A stretch of DNA of 64,000 nucleotides from DATLLJ01 sp965229885. GTDB taxonomy: Bacteria > Acidobacteriota > Vicinamibacteria > Vicinamibacterales > CAVVIG01. Position 1 is the first letter of the stretch, and every line of letters starts with the position of its first letter. The notes under the pieces were generated by a model. That model was not told the origin of the DNA, made no database searches, and was given only the letters and a program-made list of their open reading frames with translations. The stretch lies in assembly GCA_965229885.1 (NCBI GenBank), contig CBDDJX010000003.1:1302001-1366000 (forward strand). Direction: 5' to 3'. Both the position numbers and the translations under genes were made by a program. Positions 1 to 8,056 of the stretch are shown piece after piece.

Positions 1-42
1 GAGCCGCTCGCCGATCTCCTCGAACTGCGGAGGAAGCCATGA
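1..42 (+). CDS. 3' end of an upstream protein gene (partial)
   Basis: From base 1 one frame reads EPLADLLELRRKP and stops at TGA 40-42. That stop overlaps the ATG of the next gene by four bases (ATGA), the usual sign of translational coupling in an operon. The 13 visible residues are too few to identify the protein. Because the next gene is AddA-like, the partner nuclease AddB would be the obvious guess, but this is inference from context only. Confidence 0.45.
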   Translation, partial: EPLADLLELRRKP

Positions 43-3000
43 CGGACCATGCGGATCGGATACTGATCCGCGACGGCCTTGACGAGACCGTCATCGTGGA
101 GGCGGCGGCCGGCACCGGGAAGACCACCGAGCTCGTCGCGCGCATCCTGAACGTGCTGGCCACAGGCCGGGCGCACATTGAGCAGATCGTCGCCGTGACG
201 TTCACGGAAAAGGCGGCCGGCGAGTTGAAGCTGCGTATCAGGCAGGAGCTCGAGACGGCGCGGCAGCGGTCAGGCGATCCGAAGGTCCACGAGAACCTGA
301 CCGACGCAATCCAGCGACTCGAAGAAGCGCACGTCAGCACGATCCATAGCTTCTGCGCCGATCTCCTGCGCGAGCGTCCGGTCGAAGCGAGCGCGGATCC
401 GTTGTTCGACGTGCTCACGGAGCCGCGCGCCGAGCGGCTGTTTGCCGACGCGTTTACTGACTGGTTCCACGAGCGGCTCGAGGAGCCGCCGGCGGGCGTG
501 AGGCGCGCGCTCAGGCGCAGCGTGTGGTCGCCCGACGGGCTCGGGGACAGGTCTCGGGGGGGCTCGCGGAGAGCGAACCCTGGAGACGGGCCGATCGACC
601 GCCTCCGGCGCGCCGCGCGCGAGCTGGCGGAATGGCGCGATTTCGACGGCGCGTGGCGCCGCGACCCCTTCGATCGCGACGCCGCGCTCGGCCGGGCGAT
701 TGCCAGGGGCTGCGAGTTCGCCGCCCTGTCCGCGGCTCCCTCGTCGGCCCGGGATCCGCTCTTTCTCGATACGAGACCGATTCGGGAATTCGCACACGAG
801 ATCGACACGGTGATGCGCTCTGGCCGCCCGCCTTCGCGCCTTGCGCGCTTCGGCGGGCCCAGTCGTAGCTCGCTCGTGGCAAATGCGAGCGAAGGCTGGG
901 ATCACGATGGCTGGGAAGCCCGCGCCATCGACCTCGCGCAGAACCGGAACCTCCGGCGCGCCCGGCGGGGTCGCGAGCGGGGATACGGAGCCGGCGTCGA
1001 GCGCGACACCGTGTGGGCGGCTTATGAAACGCTAATGGGCGAGCTCGACCAATTTCAGCGCGCGGCTGACGCCGATCTCGCGGCGTTGCTGCGCGAGGAG
1101 CTCGCGGGAGCGCTCACGCGATACAAAGAGCTCAAGCGCCGGGCGGGCGCGCTCGATTTTGTCGACCTGCTGCTCGGTGCGCGCGATCTGCTGGTCGGCC
1201 ACCCTCAGGTACGGCGGGCGTTTCAATCGCGCTTCACGCATCTATTCGTCGACGAATTCCAGGACACCGATCCGCTCCAGGCGGAAATCCTGCTGCTGCT
1301 TGCTGCCGACGATCCCGCTGAACGCGACTGGCGTCGGGTCACGCCCGTGCCTGGCAAGCTGTTTCTCGTCGGCGATCCGAAGCAGGCGATCTACCGATTC
1401 CGCCGCGCCGACGTCGAGACGTACCAAAAGGTCCGCGACCTGCTCGAGACCCGCGGCGCCAGGCGTGCGTACCTTCACACCAGCTTTCGCGCGACGCCGA
1501 ACATTCAGCGCCTGGTCAATGCCGCGTTCGAGCCGGTGATGGACGGCAACCGCGAGACCCTGCAGGCGCAGTACGTCGCGCTATCCAAGCACCGGGCGGA
1601 GTCAGGCGACCAGCCCTCGGTGGTCGTCCTGCCGGTGCCCGAGCCGTACGGGCAGCGACGAGTCGCCGGTTACGCGATTGAAAAGTCGTTGCCGACCGCC
1701 GTCGGCGCATTCGTGCACTGGCTTCTGAAGGAGAGCGGCTGGACGATCACCGAACGGACGACGCGTGACGAGCTGCCGATGGCCGTCCCGGTTCAGCCGC
1801 GGCATGTGTGCATTCTCTTCCGGCGCTTTCTCCAATACGGCAACGATGTGACGCGGCCGTACGTGGAGGCGCTCGAAGCACGGGGGGTTCCGCACCTGCT
1901 GGTCGGCGGAAAGTCGTTCCACGACCGTGAGGAAGTCGAGACGATGCGAGCGGCGCTGGCCGCCATCGAATGGCCCGACGACGACGTGTCGCTGTTCGCG
2001 ACGCTGCGCGGCGCCTTGTTTGCGATCGGCGACGAGTCGTTGTTCCTGTATCGGCACCGTCACAAGTCGCTTCACCCGTTCCGCGTGCCGGACGACCCGG
2101 AGTTCTCCGCCATTGTCGATGCGCTGACGCTGCTCGGCCGGCTGCACCGCCGGCGGAACGACCGGCCGGTCGCGGACACGATCACCGAGTTGCTGACCGC
2201 TACGCGTGCACACGTGGGGTTCGTGCTGCGCAACGCCGGCGAGCAGGCGCTCGCCAACGTGCTGCATGTCGCCGAGCTCGCGCGGCAGTACGAAGCCGGC
2301 GGCGGCATCTCGTTCCGCGGCTTCGTCGACACGCTCAACGACCAGGCTGACGGCGGGCAGGCCGCCGAGGCGCCGATTCTCGAGAGTGGCACCGACGGCG
2401 TGCGGCTCATGACCACCCACAAGGCAAAGGGGCTCGAGTTCCCGGTCGTCATCCTGGCTGACATGACGGCGAAGCTGAAGTCGGATCGCGCCGACCGGCT
2501 CGTCGATCGTGCGAAGAACGCCTGCTACCTGCGCCTGGGGCGGTGGACGCCCATCGAGCTGGCGGCGGCCGAACAGGCCGAGATCGCCCGCGACGAAGCC
2601 GAAGGCATCCGCGTGGCATACGTCGCGTCGACGCGTGCGCGGGATCTGCTGGTGGTACCCGCGGTCGGCGATGCCGAATGGGACGGCGGCTGGGTGTCGC
2701 CGCTCAACGCCGCGATCTATCCGCCGGCGGACCGCCGGCGTGCGCCCCATCCTGCGAGCGGCTGCCCGATGTTCAAGAAGGACTCGGTGTGGCGCCGGCC
2801 CGACGACGATCCCGCCACGCAGCAAACGGTGTGCCCCGGGGGGTACACGTTCGACGCCAAAGTCCGGCTAGGGCCGGACGCTACGGCTGGTGGTGGGCCG
2901 GCTGCGCCGTACGAGATTATCTGGTGGGATCCGAACGCGCTCGACCTCGAGGTCGAGCCACCACCCGGTATTCGACGCGAAGCGTTGATCGTAAAGGATG

Positions 3001-3734
3001 TCCCGGAATCGGTCCTGCAGGAGGGCCGCCAGGAGTACGAAAGATGGCGCGCGCGGCTTGGCGCGACGATTGCGTCCGGGTCGGTCCCTTCCGTTCTGGT
3101 GCGAACCGCGACGGAGTGGGCCGCGACGGGAGCCGCGATCCCGTTGGAGACCGTGGAGACCGCGGAGGTCGCAGATCGAATCCTTGTCGGGCAGCCGGGT
3201 CTCTTCGACGAACCGCTCCCCGGCGCGCCCACGCGGTCTGAACCTTCGATGGCGGCGATCGAGATCGTGGACGCCCATCGCAGCGATCGGCCCGGCGGCA
3301 CGCGCTTCGGCGAGCTCGTGCATGCTGTGCTCGCCTCCACACCGCTCGATGCCGACCGTGAAGCAATCCACGCGCTGACCGAAGTTCAGGCCCGCATGCT
3401 CTCCGCGCCACCGGACGAAGTCGCGGCGGCGGCCGAACTGGCCGCTCGTGTGCTCGGCCACGAACTGCTCGCGCGCGCCCGCGCAGCGGCGGCGCGGGGC
3501 CTGTGCCGCCGCGAAACGCCACTGACGCTGTCGCTCACCGACGGCCGACTGATCGAGGGCGTCGTCGACCTCGCGTTCGAAGAGAACGGCGCATGGACGA
3601 TCATCGACTACAAGACCGACCGCGAGCTTGCGGCGGCCGGCGAGGATCGGTATCGCCGTCACGTCGCTCTCTACGCATCGGCGGTCGCGCAGGCAACCGG
3701 AAAGCCGGCGGTCGGCATCCTGATCAGGATATAG
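39..3734 (+). CDS. addA: UvrD/RecB-type helicase-nuclease (AddA-like)
   Basis: A 1231-aa superfamily I DNA helicase with a C-terminal nuclease, the AddA/RecB architecture used to process double-strand breaks for recombination. Visible motifs are Walker A AAAGTGKT at residues 22-29, motif II DEFQD at 405-409, motif III GDPKQAIYRFR at 445-455, and TTHKAKGLEFPVV at about 792-804. A PD-(D/E)XK nuclease signature is formed by GVVDL (Asp near 1177) and IDYKTD (Asp near 1190, Lys near 1192). The ATG overlaps the stop of the upstream gene (ATGA). Residues about 150-330 are unusually Arg/Gly-rich and poorly patterned, and include a palindromic insert at 831-900. A short non-homologous insertion there would not touch the helicase motifs. 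AddA versus a generic UvrD-nuclease fusion cannot be settled without the neighbour. Confidence 0.85.
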   Translation: MTDHADRILIRDGLDETVIVEAAAGTGKTTELVARILNVLATGRAHIEQIVAVTFTEKAAGELKLRIRQELETARQRSGDPKVHENLTDAIQRLEEAHVSTIHSFCADLLRERPVEASADPLFDVLTEPRAERLFADAFTDWFHERLEEPPAGVRRALRRSVWSPDGLGDRSRGGSRRANPGDGPIDRLRRAARELAEWRDFDGAWRRDPFDRDAALGRAIARGCEFAALSAAPSSARDPLFLDTRPIREFAHEIDTVMRSGRPPSRLARFGGPSRSSLVANASEGWDHDGWEARAIDLAQNRNLRRARRGRERGYGAGVERDTVWAAYETLMGELDQFQRAADADLAALLREELAGALTRYKELKRRAGALDFVDLLLGARDLLVGHPQVRRAFQSRFTHLFVDEFQDTDPLQAEILLLLAADDPAERDWRRVTPVPGKLFLVGDPKQAIYRFRRADVETYQKVRDLLETRGARRAYLHTSFRATPNIQRLVNAAFEPVMDGNRETLQAQYVALSKHRAESGDQPSVVVLPVPEPYGQRRVAGYAIEKSLPTAVGAFVHWLLKESGWTITERTTRDELPMAVPVQPRHVCILFRRFLQYGNDVTRPYVEALEARGVPHLLVGGKSFHDREEVETMRAALAAIEWPDDDVSLFATLRGALFAIGDESLFLYRHRHKSLHPFRVPDDPEFSAIVDALTLLGRLHRRRNDRPVADTITELLTATRAHVGFVLRNAGEQALANVLHVAELARQYEAGGGISFRGFVDTLNDQADGGQAAEAPILESGTDGVRLMTTHKAKGLEFPVVILADMTAKLKSDRADRLVDRAKNACYLRLGRWTPIELAAAEQAEIARDEAEGIRVAYVASTRARDLLVVPAVGDAEWDGGWVSPLNAAIYPPADRRRAPHPASGCPMFKKDSVWRRPDDDPATQQTVCPGGYTFDAKVRLGPDATAGGGPAAPYEIIWWDPNALDLEVEPPPGIRREALIVKDVPESVLQEGRQEYERWRARLGATIASGSVPSVLVRTATEWAATGAAIPLETVETAEVADRILVGQPGLFDEPLPGAPTRSEPSMAAIEIVDAHRSDRPGGTRFGELVHAVLASTPLDADREAIHALTEVQARMLSAPPDEVAAAAELAARVLGHELLARARAAAARGLCRRETPLTLSLTDGRLIEGVVDLAFEENGAWTIIDYKTDRELAAAGEDRYRRHVALYASAVAQATGKPAVGILIRI
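831..900. repeat. palindromic insert inside the helicase-nuclease gene
   Basis: A 70-bp stretch starting ccttcgcgcc and ending gcgaaggctggg contains perfect 7-bp inverted arms tcgctcg (870-876) and cgagcga (886-892) around a 9-nt loop. The outer words ccttcgc and gcgaagg are also reverse complements. It keeps the reading frame. The composition resembles short REP-like palindromes found between genes in related genomes, which is recollection and not a database result. Here it would encode part of a variable linker. Confidence 0.35.
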
Positions 3735-3741
3735 GGTGTGC

Positions 3742-3767
3742 CATAATGGCCATTTTGCCAGAAGGAC
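3742..3767 (+). promoter_or_regulatory. candidate -10 element and ribosome binding site for the DEAD-box helicase
   Basis: CATAAT at 3742-3747 fits a -10 hexamer. A purine-rich AAGGA at 3763-3766 precedes the TTG start at 3771. No convincing -35 is visible. A palindrome aatggccatt lies just downstream of the -10. Confidence 0.3.
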
Positions 3768-3770
3768 CTC

Positions 3771-4988
3771 TTGCCGTTTAGTCACTTCAAGCTCCACCCC
3801 GAGCTCGTCAGGGGACTCAAGGATCTCGGCTTCGTTCGTCCGACTCCGATACAGACTGAAGCGATTCCGCCCGCGCTCGAGGGACGCGATCTGCTTGCCT
3901 GCGCGATGACCGGCAGCGGGAAAACGGCCGCGTTCCTCCTGCCGATCCTGCATCAGCTGCTGCGCCGGCCTCGCGGCGCGACGCGGGCGCTGGTGCTGAC
4001 GCCGACGCGCGAGCTTGCGGCGCAGATTGCCGAGGACCTGACCGCGCTCGCCGTGCACACTCCGCTGACGACAGCGGCCATCTTCGGCGGCGTCGGGATG
4101 GGCCCGCAGGAGCATGCCTTCCGCAGCGGCGTCGACGTCATCGTCGCGACGCCCGGCCGGTTGCTCGATCATTTCCGGGCGCCGTACGCGAAGCTCACGG
4201 GCCTCGCGTTTCTGGTGCTGGATGAAGCGGATCGCATGCTCGACATGGGATTTCTGCCGGACATTCGGCGCGTGCTGCGTCACCTGCCGAAACGGCGCCA
4301 GACGTTGTTCTTCAGCGCGACGATGCCGCCGCCGATCGCGGAGTTATCCAAGGAGATACTACGCACGCCGGCGACGATCAACATCGAACGGCGCTCGCTG
4401 CCAGCGGTGGGGATCACCCATGCCGTCTATCCGGTCCCGCAGCACCTGAAGGCGGCGCTGCTGCTGGCGCTGCTCAAGAGCGGAGAGGTCCGCGATGCGC
4501 TGGTGTTCACGCGGACCAAGCATCGCGCCGATCGTCTCGCGCGGCAGCTCGACGAGCATCGGGTGAAAGTGCAGCGCATTCACGGCAATCGATCGCAATC
4601 GCAGCGCACCGAGGCGCTCGCCGGGTTCAAGAGCGGCCGCTATCAGGTTCTTGTGGCCACCGACATCGCCGCGCGCGGCATCGACGTGACCGCGCTCGGT
4701 CACGTGATCAATTTCGACGTCCCCGGACAGGCCGAGGATTACATTCACCGCGTGGGGCGGACGGCGCGCGCTGAACTGACCGGTTCGGCATTCACCCTGG
4801 TGTCGCCAGAGGAAGAGGGCAGCGTCCGCGACATCGAGCGGGCGATCGGCAAGCGGCTGCCGCGCGTGACCATGCCCGACTTCGATTACAACGCGCGTCC
4901 GGTGGCCCGGCCCGAGCCGCCGCGCGCCTACCGGGACCCGCGGAAACAGCAGAATCAGCCGAAAAGGCCGTGGCGGCGAAGTCGGTAG
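3771..4988 (+). CDS. rhlE: DEAD-box ATP-dependent RNA helicase (RhlE-like)
   Basis: A 405-aa DEAD-box RNA helicase that would unwind RNA duplexes in ribosome assembly or mRNA turnover. The N-terminus carries the Q motif (F21, PTPIQ with Gln28). Motif I AMTGSGKT is at 45-52, motif II DEAD at 151-154, motif III SAT near 181, and motif VI HRVGRTAR at 326-333. The C-terminal tail from about 375 is short, basic and Arg/Pro/Gln-rich, as in RhlE-type proteins. The start is TTG, chosen because it is preceded by AGGA and begins directly with the Q-motif region. The upstream ATG at 3746 is out of frame. It lies 36 bp after the helicase-nuclease gene. Placement next to a cold-shock gene fits a role in low-temperature RNA metabolism. 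Confidence 0.9.
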   Translation: MPFSHFKLHPELVRGLKDLGFVRPTPIQTEAIPPALEGRDLLACAMTGSGKTAAFLLPILHQLLRRPRGATRALVLTPTRELAAQIAEDLTALAVHTPLTTAAIFGGVGMGPQEHAFRSGVDVIVATPGRLLDHFRAPYAKLTGLAFLVLDEADRMLDMGFLPDIRRVLRHLPKRRQTLFFSATMPPPIAELSKEILRTPATINIERRSLPAVGITHAVYPVPQHLKAALLLALLKSGEVRDALVFTRTKHRADRLARQLDEHRVKVQRIHGNRSQSQRTEALAGFKSGRYQVLVATDIAARGIDVTALGHVINFDVPGQAEDYIHRVGRTARAELTGSAFTLVSPEEEGSVRDIERAIGKRLPRVTMPDFDYNARPVARPEPPRAYRDPRKQQNQPKRPWRRSR

Positions 4989-4994
4989 ATCATG

Positions 4995-5118
4995 TATAAT
5001 CCGGACCAGTCGAGGACTGAGCCCGCCTTGAGACGTCTCACCTTTCACCGGCATCGTCCGCGGCCGCAATCAGTCTGACCGCCACGAAAATCATGACGAA
5101 GCTGAACCGGAGGGACTG
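4995..5118 (+). promoter_or_regulatory. TATAAT -10 element and long untranslated leader of the cold-shock operon
   Basis: A perfect TATAAT lies at 4995-5000, just after the helicase stop. No matching -35 is visible. The next start codon is more than 110 nt downstream. A long untranslated leader is typical of cold-shock mRNAs, where it acts as a temperature-sensing structure. No specific fold was derived here. Confidence 0.4.
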
Positions 5119-5238
5119 ATGTCTGCGCGGAATGGAGATCGGGCGAGGTTTCAGAAGGATCGGAAGCGGAAACTCCGACGGCGGCAACGCGTTCGAGAGC
5201 TGGTCAAGATCGATCGACCGACAGCGAGGAGACGATAG
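5119..5238 (+). CDS. 39-aa basic microprotein coupled to the cold-shock gene
   Basis: A 39-codon ORF that starts at ATG 5119 behind a strong GGAGGG (5109-5114) and stops at TAG 5236-5238, one base before the ATG of the cold-shock gene. The product is extremely basic, with a core NGDRARFQKDRKRKL and a run of Arg after it, and has no hydrophobic segment. The ribosome binding site of the cold-shock gene (AGGAG 5227-5231) lies inside its last codons, so termination here could feed initiation downstream. Composition suggests RNA or ribosome binding, but no characterised family is recognised. The strong Shine-Dalgarno and tight coupling are the main evidence that it is real. Confidence 0.65.
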   Translation: MSARNGDRARFQKDRKRKLRRRQRVRELVKIDRPTARRR

Positions 5239-5239
5239 C

Positions 5240-5446
5240 ATGCCAACCATGAACGGCACCATCAAGCGGCTGGTCAGCGACAAGGGATTTGGCTTCATCG
5301 CAGCGGATGACGGAACGGAGTACTTCTTTCACCAGTCGGCCTGCAACGAAGTGTCGTTTTCCGAGCTTCGGGAAGGGCAGGCCGTGACGTTCGAGCGCGG
5401 CCAGGGCCCGAAGGGTCCGCGCGGCGAAAACGTCAGACCGGCATAA
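5240..5446 (+). CDS. cold-shock domain protein (CspA family)
   Basis: A 68-aa single cold-shock domain, an OB fold that binds single-stranded RNA and melts secondary structure. RNP1 is seen as KGFGFIA near residues 15-21 and RNP2 as YFFHQSA near 31-37. Length is standard for CspA (about 66-70). The start MPTMNGTIKRL at 5240 is chosen because AGGAG lies 8 nt upstream and family members start immediately before the G-T-I-K strand. A longer in-frame extension to 5132 overlaps the microprotein and is not credible. It is translationally coupled to the microprotein. Confidence 0.93.
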   Translation: MPTMNGTIKRLVSDKGFGFIAADDGTEYFFHQSACNEVSFSELREGQAVTFERGQGPKGPRGENVRPA

Positions 5447-5462
5447 GCCGGATGGGGCCCCC

Positions 5463-5621
5463 GTGACCGCTGCCTGGATTGTCGTCGGCTTGGGTGTGGG
5501 AGCAGTGATGGCGCTCGTCGGTTCGTGGCGCCGGCGCGGCCGGCATGCGGACCTCGGTGTCGTGAGCAGTCAGTGGATCGCCGAGCAGCGGTTGTCGCAG
5601 GGCACCACGCGACGTCGCTAG
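5463..5621 (+). CDS. small single-pass membrane protein
   Basis: A 52-aa ORF beginning GTG (AAWIVVGLGVGAVMALVG) has one hydrophobic segment at about residues 4-20. A basic SWRRRGR stop-transfer stretch follows, then a soluble tail DLGVVSSQWIAEQR. It starts 16 nt after the cold-shock stop on the same strand and ends 9 nt before the convergent kinase gene. The sharp hydrophobic/basic partition makes it credible as a gene. No function is recognised. Confidence 0.5.
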   Translation: MTAAWIVVGLGVGAVMALVGSWRRRGRHADLGVVSSQWIAEQRLSQGTTRRR

Positions 5622-5630
5622 CTCCGTATC

Positions 5631-6242
5631 CTACGGATCGATTGCCGGCAGGACGATCTCGAAGACGGCGCCCCTGGGATGGGAGCTGTCGGTGCTGTTG
5701 TACGCGACGATCGTCCCGCCGTGGCGCTCGACGATCGTTTTGACGATGGATAGGCCGAGGCCGCTGCCTCCCGATGCTTTGCGGGCCGCGTCGATCTTGT
5801 AGAAACGGTCGAAGATGAGCGGCAGATGCTCCGGGGCGATGCCCGGGCCTGTATCGTGCACGCTCAGGCGGACGCCACCTTCCATCGGTGCCGCTTCCAG
5901 GGCGATCTGCCCGCCGTCGTCGGTGTGCCGCAACGCGTTGGCGGCGAGGTTCTGAAGCGCCTGTTCGAGGCGATCGGGATCGCCGATGACCTGCGAGGCG
6001 CCGCTGCCCACGCGCTGAGCCAGGGTGACGCGGCGTTCCCGCAGCTCGCGTTCGTGCCGCGCCGCCACGCGCTCGAACAACCACGCCACGTCGACGCGCT
6101 CGTGCCAGAACGTCCCGCCGCCGCCTTCGAGGCGCGCGAGATCGAGCAGGTCGCCGACGATGCGCTCGAGCCGATGCGTTTCTACCGTGACGATCGCGAG
6201 ATAACGCCGGCTGGTGTCCTCGCCGATCTGCAACTCGGGCAT
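5631..6242 (-). CDS. sensor histidine kinase, C-terminal half (frameshifted from the N-terminal half)
   Basis: This 203-aa frame carries the second helix of the HisKA domain (TVETHRLERIVGDLLDLARL) and a complete HATPase_c domain. The N box is NLAANALRHTDDGG, G1 is DTGPGIAPEHL, the F box is IFDRFYKID and G2 is GGSGLGLSIVKTIVERHGG. It lacks the phospho-accepting His, which is encoded at 6182-7123 in another frame. The break coincides with a tandem GCCGC GCCGC at 6261-6270. Removing one 5-nt copy restores one open frame reading MRGYVETLSMPEL, the expected HisKA sequence. As given, this half would need its own start (ATG 6242) and could not signal alone. Confidence 0.8.
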   Translation of the reverse strand: MPELQIGEDTSRRYLAIVTVETHRLERIVGDLLDLARLEGGGGTFWHERVDVAWLFERVAARHERELRERRVTLAQRVGSGASQVIGDPDRLEQALQNLAANALRHTDDGGQIALEAAPMEGGVRLSVHDTGPGIAPEHLPLIFDRFYKIDAARKASGGSGLGLSIVKTIVERHGGTIVAYNSTDSSHPRGAVFEIVLPAIDP

Positions 6243-7123
6243 CGACAGCGTTTCGACGTAGCCGCGCCGCGCATGGCGGTCAGCGGTGTCATCAGCTCGT
6301 GCGAGACGTCCGCGAGCAGCTGCCGCCGGGCCTTGTCCGATGCGGCGACCGCCTCGGCGCGAGCAGTCAACTCCTCGGCCATGCGATTGAACGAGCGGGC
6401 CATCGCCGCCACTTCGTCGCCGCCGCCGACCGGTACGCGCGTCGTCAGGTCACCGCCACCGAGCCGTTCGGCCGCATCCTGCACGTGCTTCAGTCGCTTG
6501 CGGGCCGGTCCGAAGATAACGAACGCAATCAGCGCCATGCCGACCCCGAGTACGCCACCGCCGACGAGACCCATGGTGGGCCCGAGTTCCCGGACGACTC
6601 GGGAAAACGGCGCACCGCCTGGCACCACGGCCACGCGTCCCTCCGGCATGCCGTTCACGATAATTGGGGCAAATTCTCCGCCGCGCCGCGGTAGGCGCCG
6701 ACCAGGAAAACCGTCGGGCGGTCCGGCGCCTTCGAACCGGCGTCCGCGTGGCGGGAAGGCCCGTCGTCGGCTCTCCGCGATCATGGCCTGGACGAACTGG
6801 TCTGGCACCTTATCGTCGTTTGATGCGACGCGGCCGTCCCGCATGATCACGACGAACGTCTGGAAGACGTTGCCGTACTGATCGCGCACGTACTGCGTGA
6901 GGTCGAGCGCAGGGTCGGCCGTCAGCGCCGCGCCGACGTCCGATGCGACGAGCACCGCGCGGCGGCGCGGGTCGCGGGCCGGCATCGATCCGGCGATGCG
7001 GTCCGTCATCCAGAGAAACAGCGCGCCCTGCGCCGCGAGCATCAGCGCCAGGAATGCAAACAAACCAAGCGCGATGCGCCAGTACAGGCTGCGGTACCAG
7101 CGCGGCTCAGACCGCTTGGACAT
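6182..7123 (-). CDS. sensor histidine kinase, N-terminal half (frameshifted)
   Basis: A 313-aa frame with a transmembrane helix at about residues 16-36, a periplasmic sensor region, and a second helix at about 186-206. A HAMP linker and the HisKA phosphorylation site follow (DVSHELMTPLTAMRG, His in SHEL). After MRG the frame runs into unrelated residues (AATSKRCRC) because of the 5-nt duplication at 6261-6270. The start overlaps the end of the response-regulator gene by 17 bp. The cognate system would resemble CpxAR or BaeSR types. Whether the break is biological or an assembly error is unknown. Confidence 0.8.
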   Translation of the reverse strand: MSKRSEPRWYRSLYWRIALGLFAFLALMLAAQGALFLWMTDRIAGSMPARDPRRRAVLVASDVGAALTADPALDLTQYVRDQYGNVFQTFVVIMRDGRVASNDDKVPDQFVQAMIAESRRRAFPPRGRRFEGAGPPDGFPGRRLPRRGGEFAPIIVNGMPEGRVAVVPGGAPFSRVVRELGPTMGLVGGGVLGVGMALIAFVIFGPARKRLKHVQDAAERLGGGDLTTRVPVGGGDEVAAMARSFNRMAEELTARAEAVAASDKARRQLLADVSHELMTPLTAMRGAATSKRCRCPSCRSARTPAGVISRSSR

Positions 7124-7835
7124 CTGCGGCCTTGTAGCCCGCGCCCCAGACCGTGAGAATCACCGACGGGTCCGCGGGGTCGTCTTTGATCTTCCTCCTC
7201 ACGCGTTTGACCAGCGTGTCGACGCTGCGGACGGTGACGAAGGTATCGTGGTTCCAGACCTTGCGGAGCAGCGCTTCGCGGCTGAACACGATGCCGGGAT
7301 TGGAGAGCAACACGCAGAGCAGCTGGAACTCGTTCGTCGTGAGCTCGACATAGCGGTCGTGGGCTTTCACCGCGCGGCGTGACGGATCGATTTCGATATG
7401 TCTGTACGTGATGGGACGACTGAGGTCGCCCTGCGCGTGTGCCGTGCTGCTGCGCCGAATCAGCGCGCGGACGCGTGCCATGAGCTCGCGCACGCCGAAC
7501 GGTTTCGTCAGGTAATCGTCCGCGCCGCTGTCGAGGCCAACGACCTTGTCGGACTCTTCGCGCCTCGCGGTGAGCATCAGAATCGGCGTGTCCGCGTTCA
7601 AGGAGTCGCGCCGAATCGCTTTGCACACGGTCACGCCGTCGAGACCGGGCAGCATCAGATCGAGGATGACGAGATCGAATTTCTTCGATCTCGCGAGCTC
7701 GAGGCCAGCCCGGCCGTCGGCGGCCTGTTCCGACGCCACTCCCTCGAGGTCGAGGTGCAGGCACACCAGTTCACGGATGTTCGCTTCGTCTTCCACGACG
7801 AGCACGTTCGGGCGGAGCGCAGGAGCGGATGGCAT
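7107..7835 (-). CDS. OmpR/PhoB-family response regulator
   Basis: A 242-aa two-component response regulator. The receiver domain holds the acidic pair E15/D16 (VVEDE), the phospho-acceptor Asp59 (LVILDLMLPG) and the conserved Lys in LTKPF. A winged-helix DNA-binding domain follows (VELTTNEFQLLCVLLSNPG, RSVDTLVKRVRRKI). The start MPSAPALRPN at 7835 is chosen because GGGAG lies about 10 nt upstream and the receiver begins at once. A longer in-frame version reaches 7880. It is first in a two-gene operon with the kinase and divergent from the Spy-like gene, a likely target. Confidence 0.92.
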   Translation of the reverse strand: MPSAPALRPNVLVVEDEANIRELVCLHLDLEGVASEQAADGRAGLELARSKKFDLVILDLMLPGLDGVTVCKAIRRDSLNADTPILMLTARREESDKVVGLDSGADDYLTKPFGVRELMARVRALIRRSSTAHAQGDLSRPITYRHIEIDPSRRAVKAHDRYVELTTNEFQLLCVLLSNPGIVFSREALLRKVWNHDTFVTVRSVDTLVKRVRRKIKDDPADPSVILTVWGAGYKAADVQAV

Positions 7836-7934
7836 GAAACCGGAACTCCCAGCGTAACCTAGTCGTGAGATCTCAGGCATGTGCTGATTTCACCGGAGCT
7901 CGGTGGCCTCCCGGTGACGCGGATGTGAAGAAAC

Positions 7935-7998
7935 CGTGGCAGCGAGCTCGGCGGGATGAATCATCCATTCTTCACAGATCTGGCATGCCGCTGCCACG
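7935..7998. repeat. 10-bp inverted repeat between the response regulator and the Spy-like gene
   Basis: cgtggcagcg (7935-7944) and cgctgccacg (7989-7998) are perfect reverse complements separated by 44 bp. They lie in the divergent intergenic region. The arms could be paired operator half-sites or a hairpin in either leader. No binding protein is indicated by the sequence alone. Confidence 0.4.
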
Positions 7999-8056
7999 AC
8001 GATGCGGTCTAATGGATCAGAACGCGGAACCCTGAACCTTTCATGAGGAGGATGTT

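Noticed and set aside
1602..2825. Long minus-strand open frame opposite the helicase-nuclease gene
   Set aside because: It is a GC-driven shadow frame with Arg/His/Gly-rich composition, no ribosome binding site and no domain, opposite a gene with clear motifs.
3746..3781. Short upstream ORF (11 codons) overlapping the DEAD-box start as a regulatory peptide
   Set aside because: If the -10 at 3742-3747 is used, transcription starts after its ATG, so it would not be translated.
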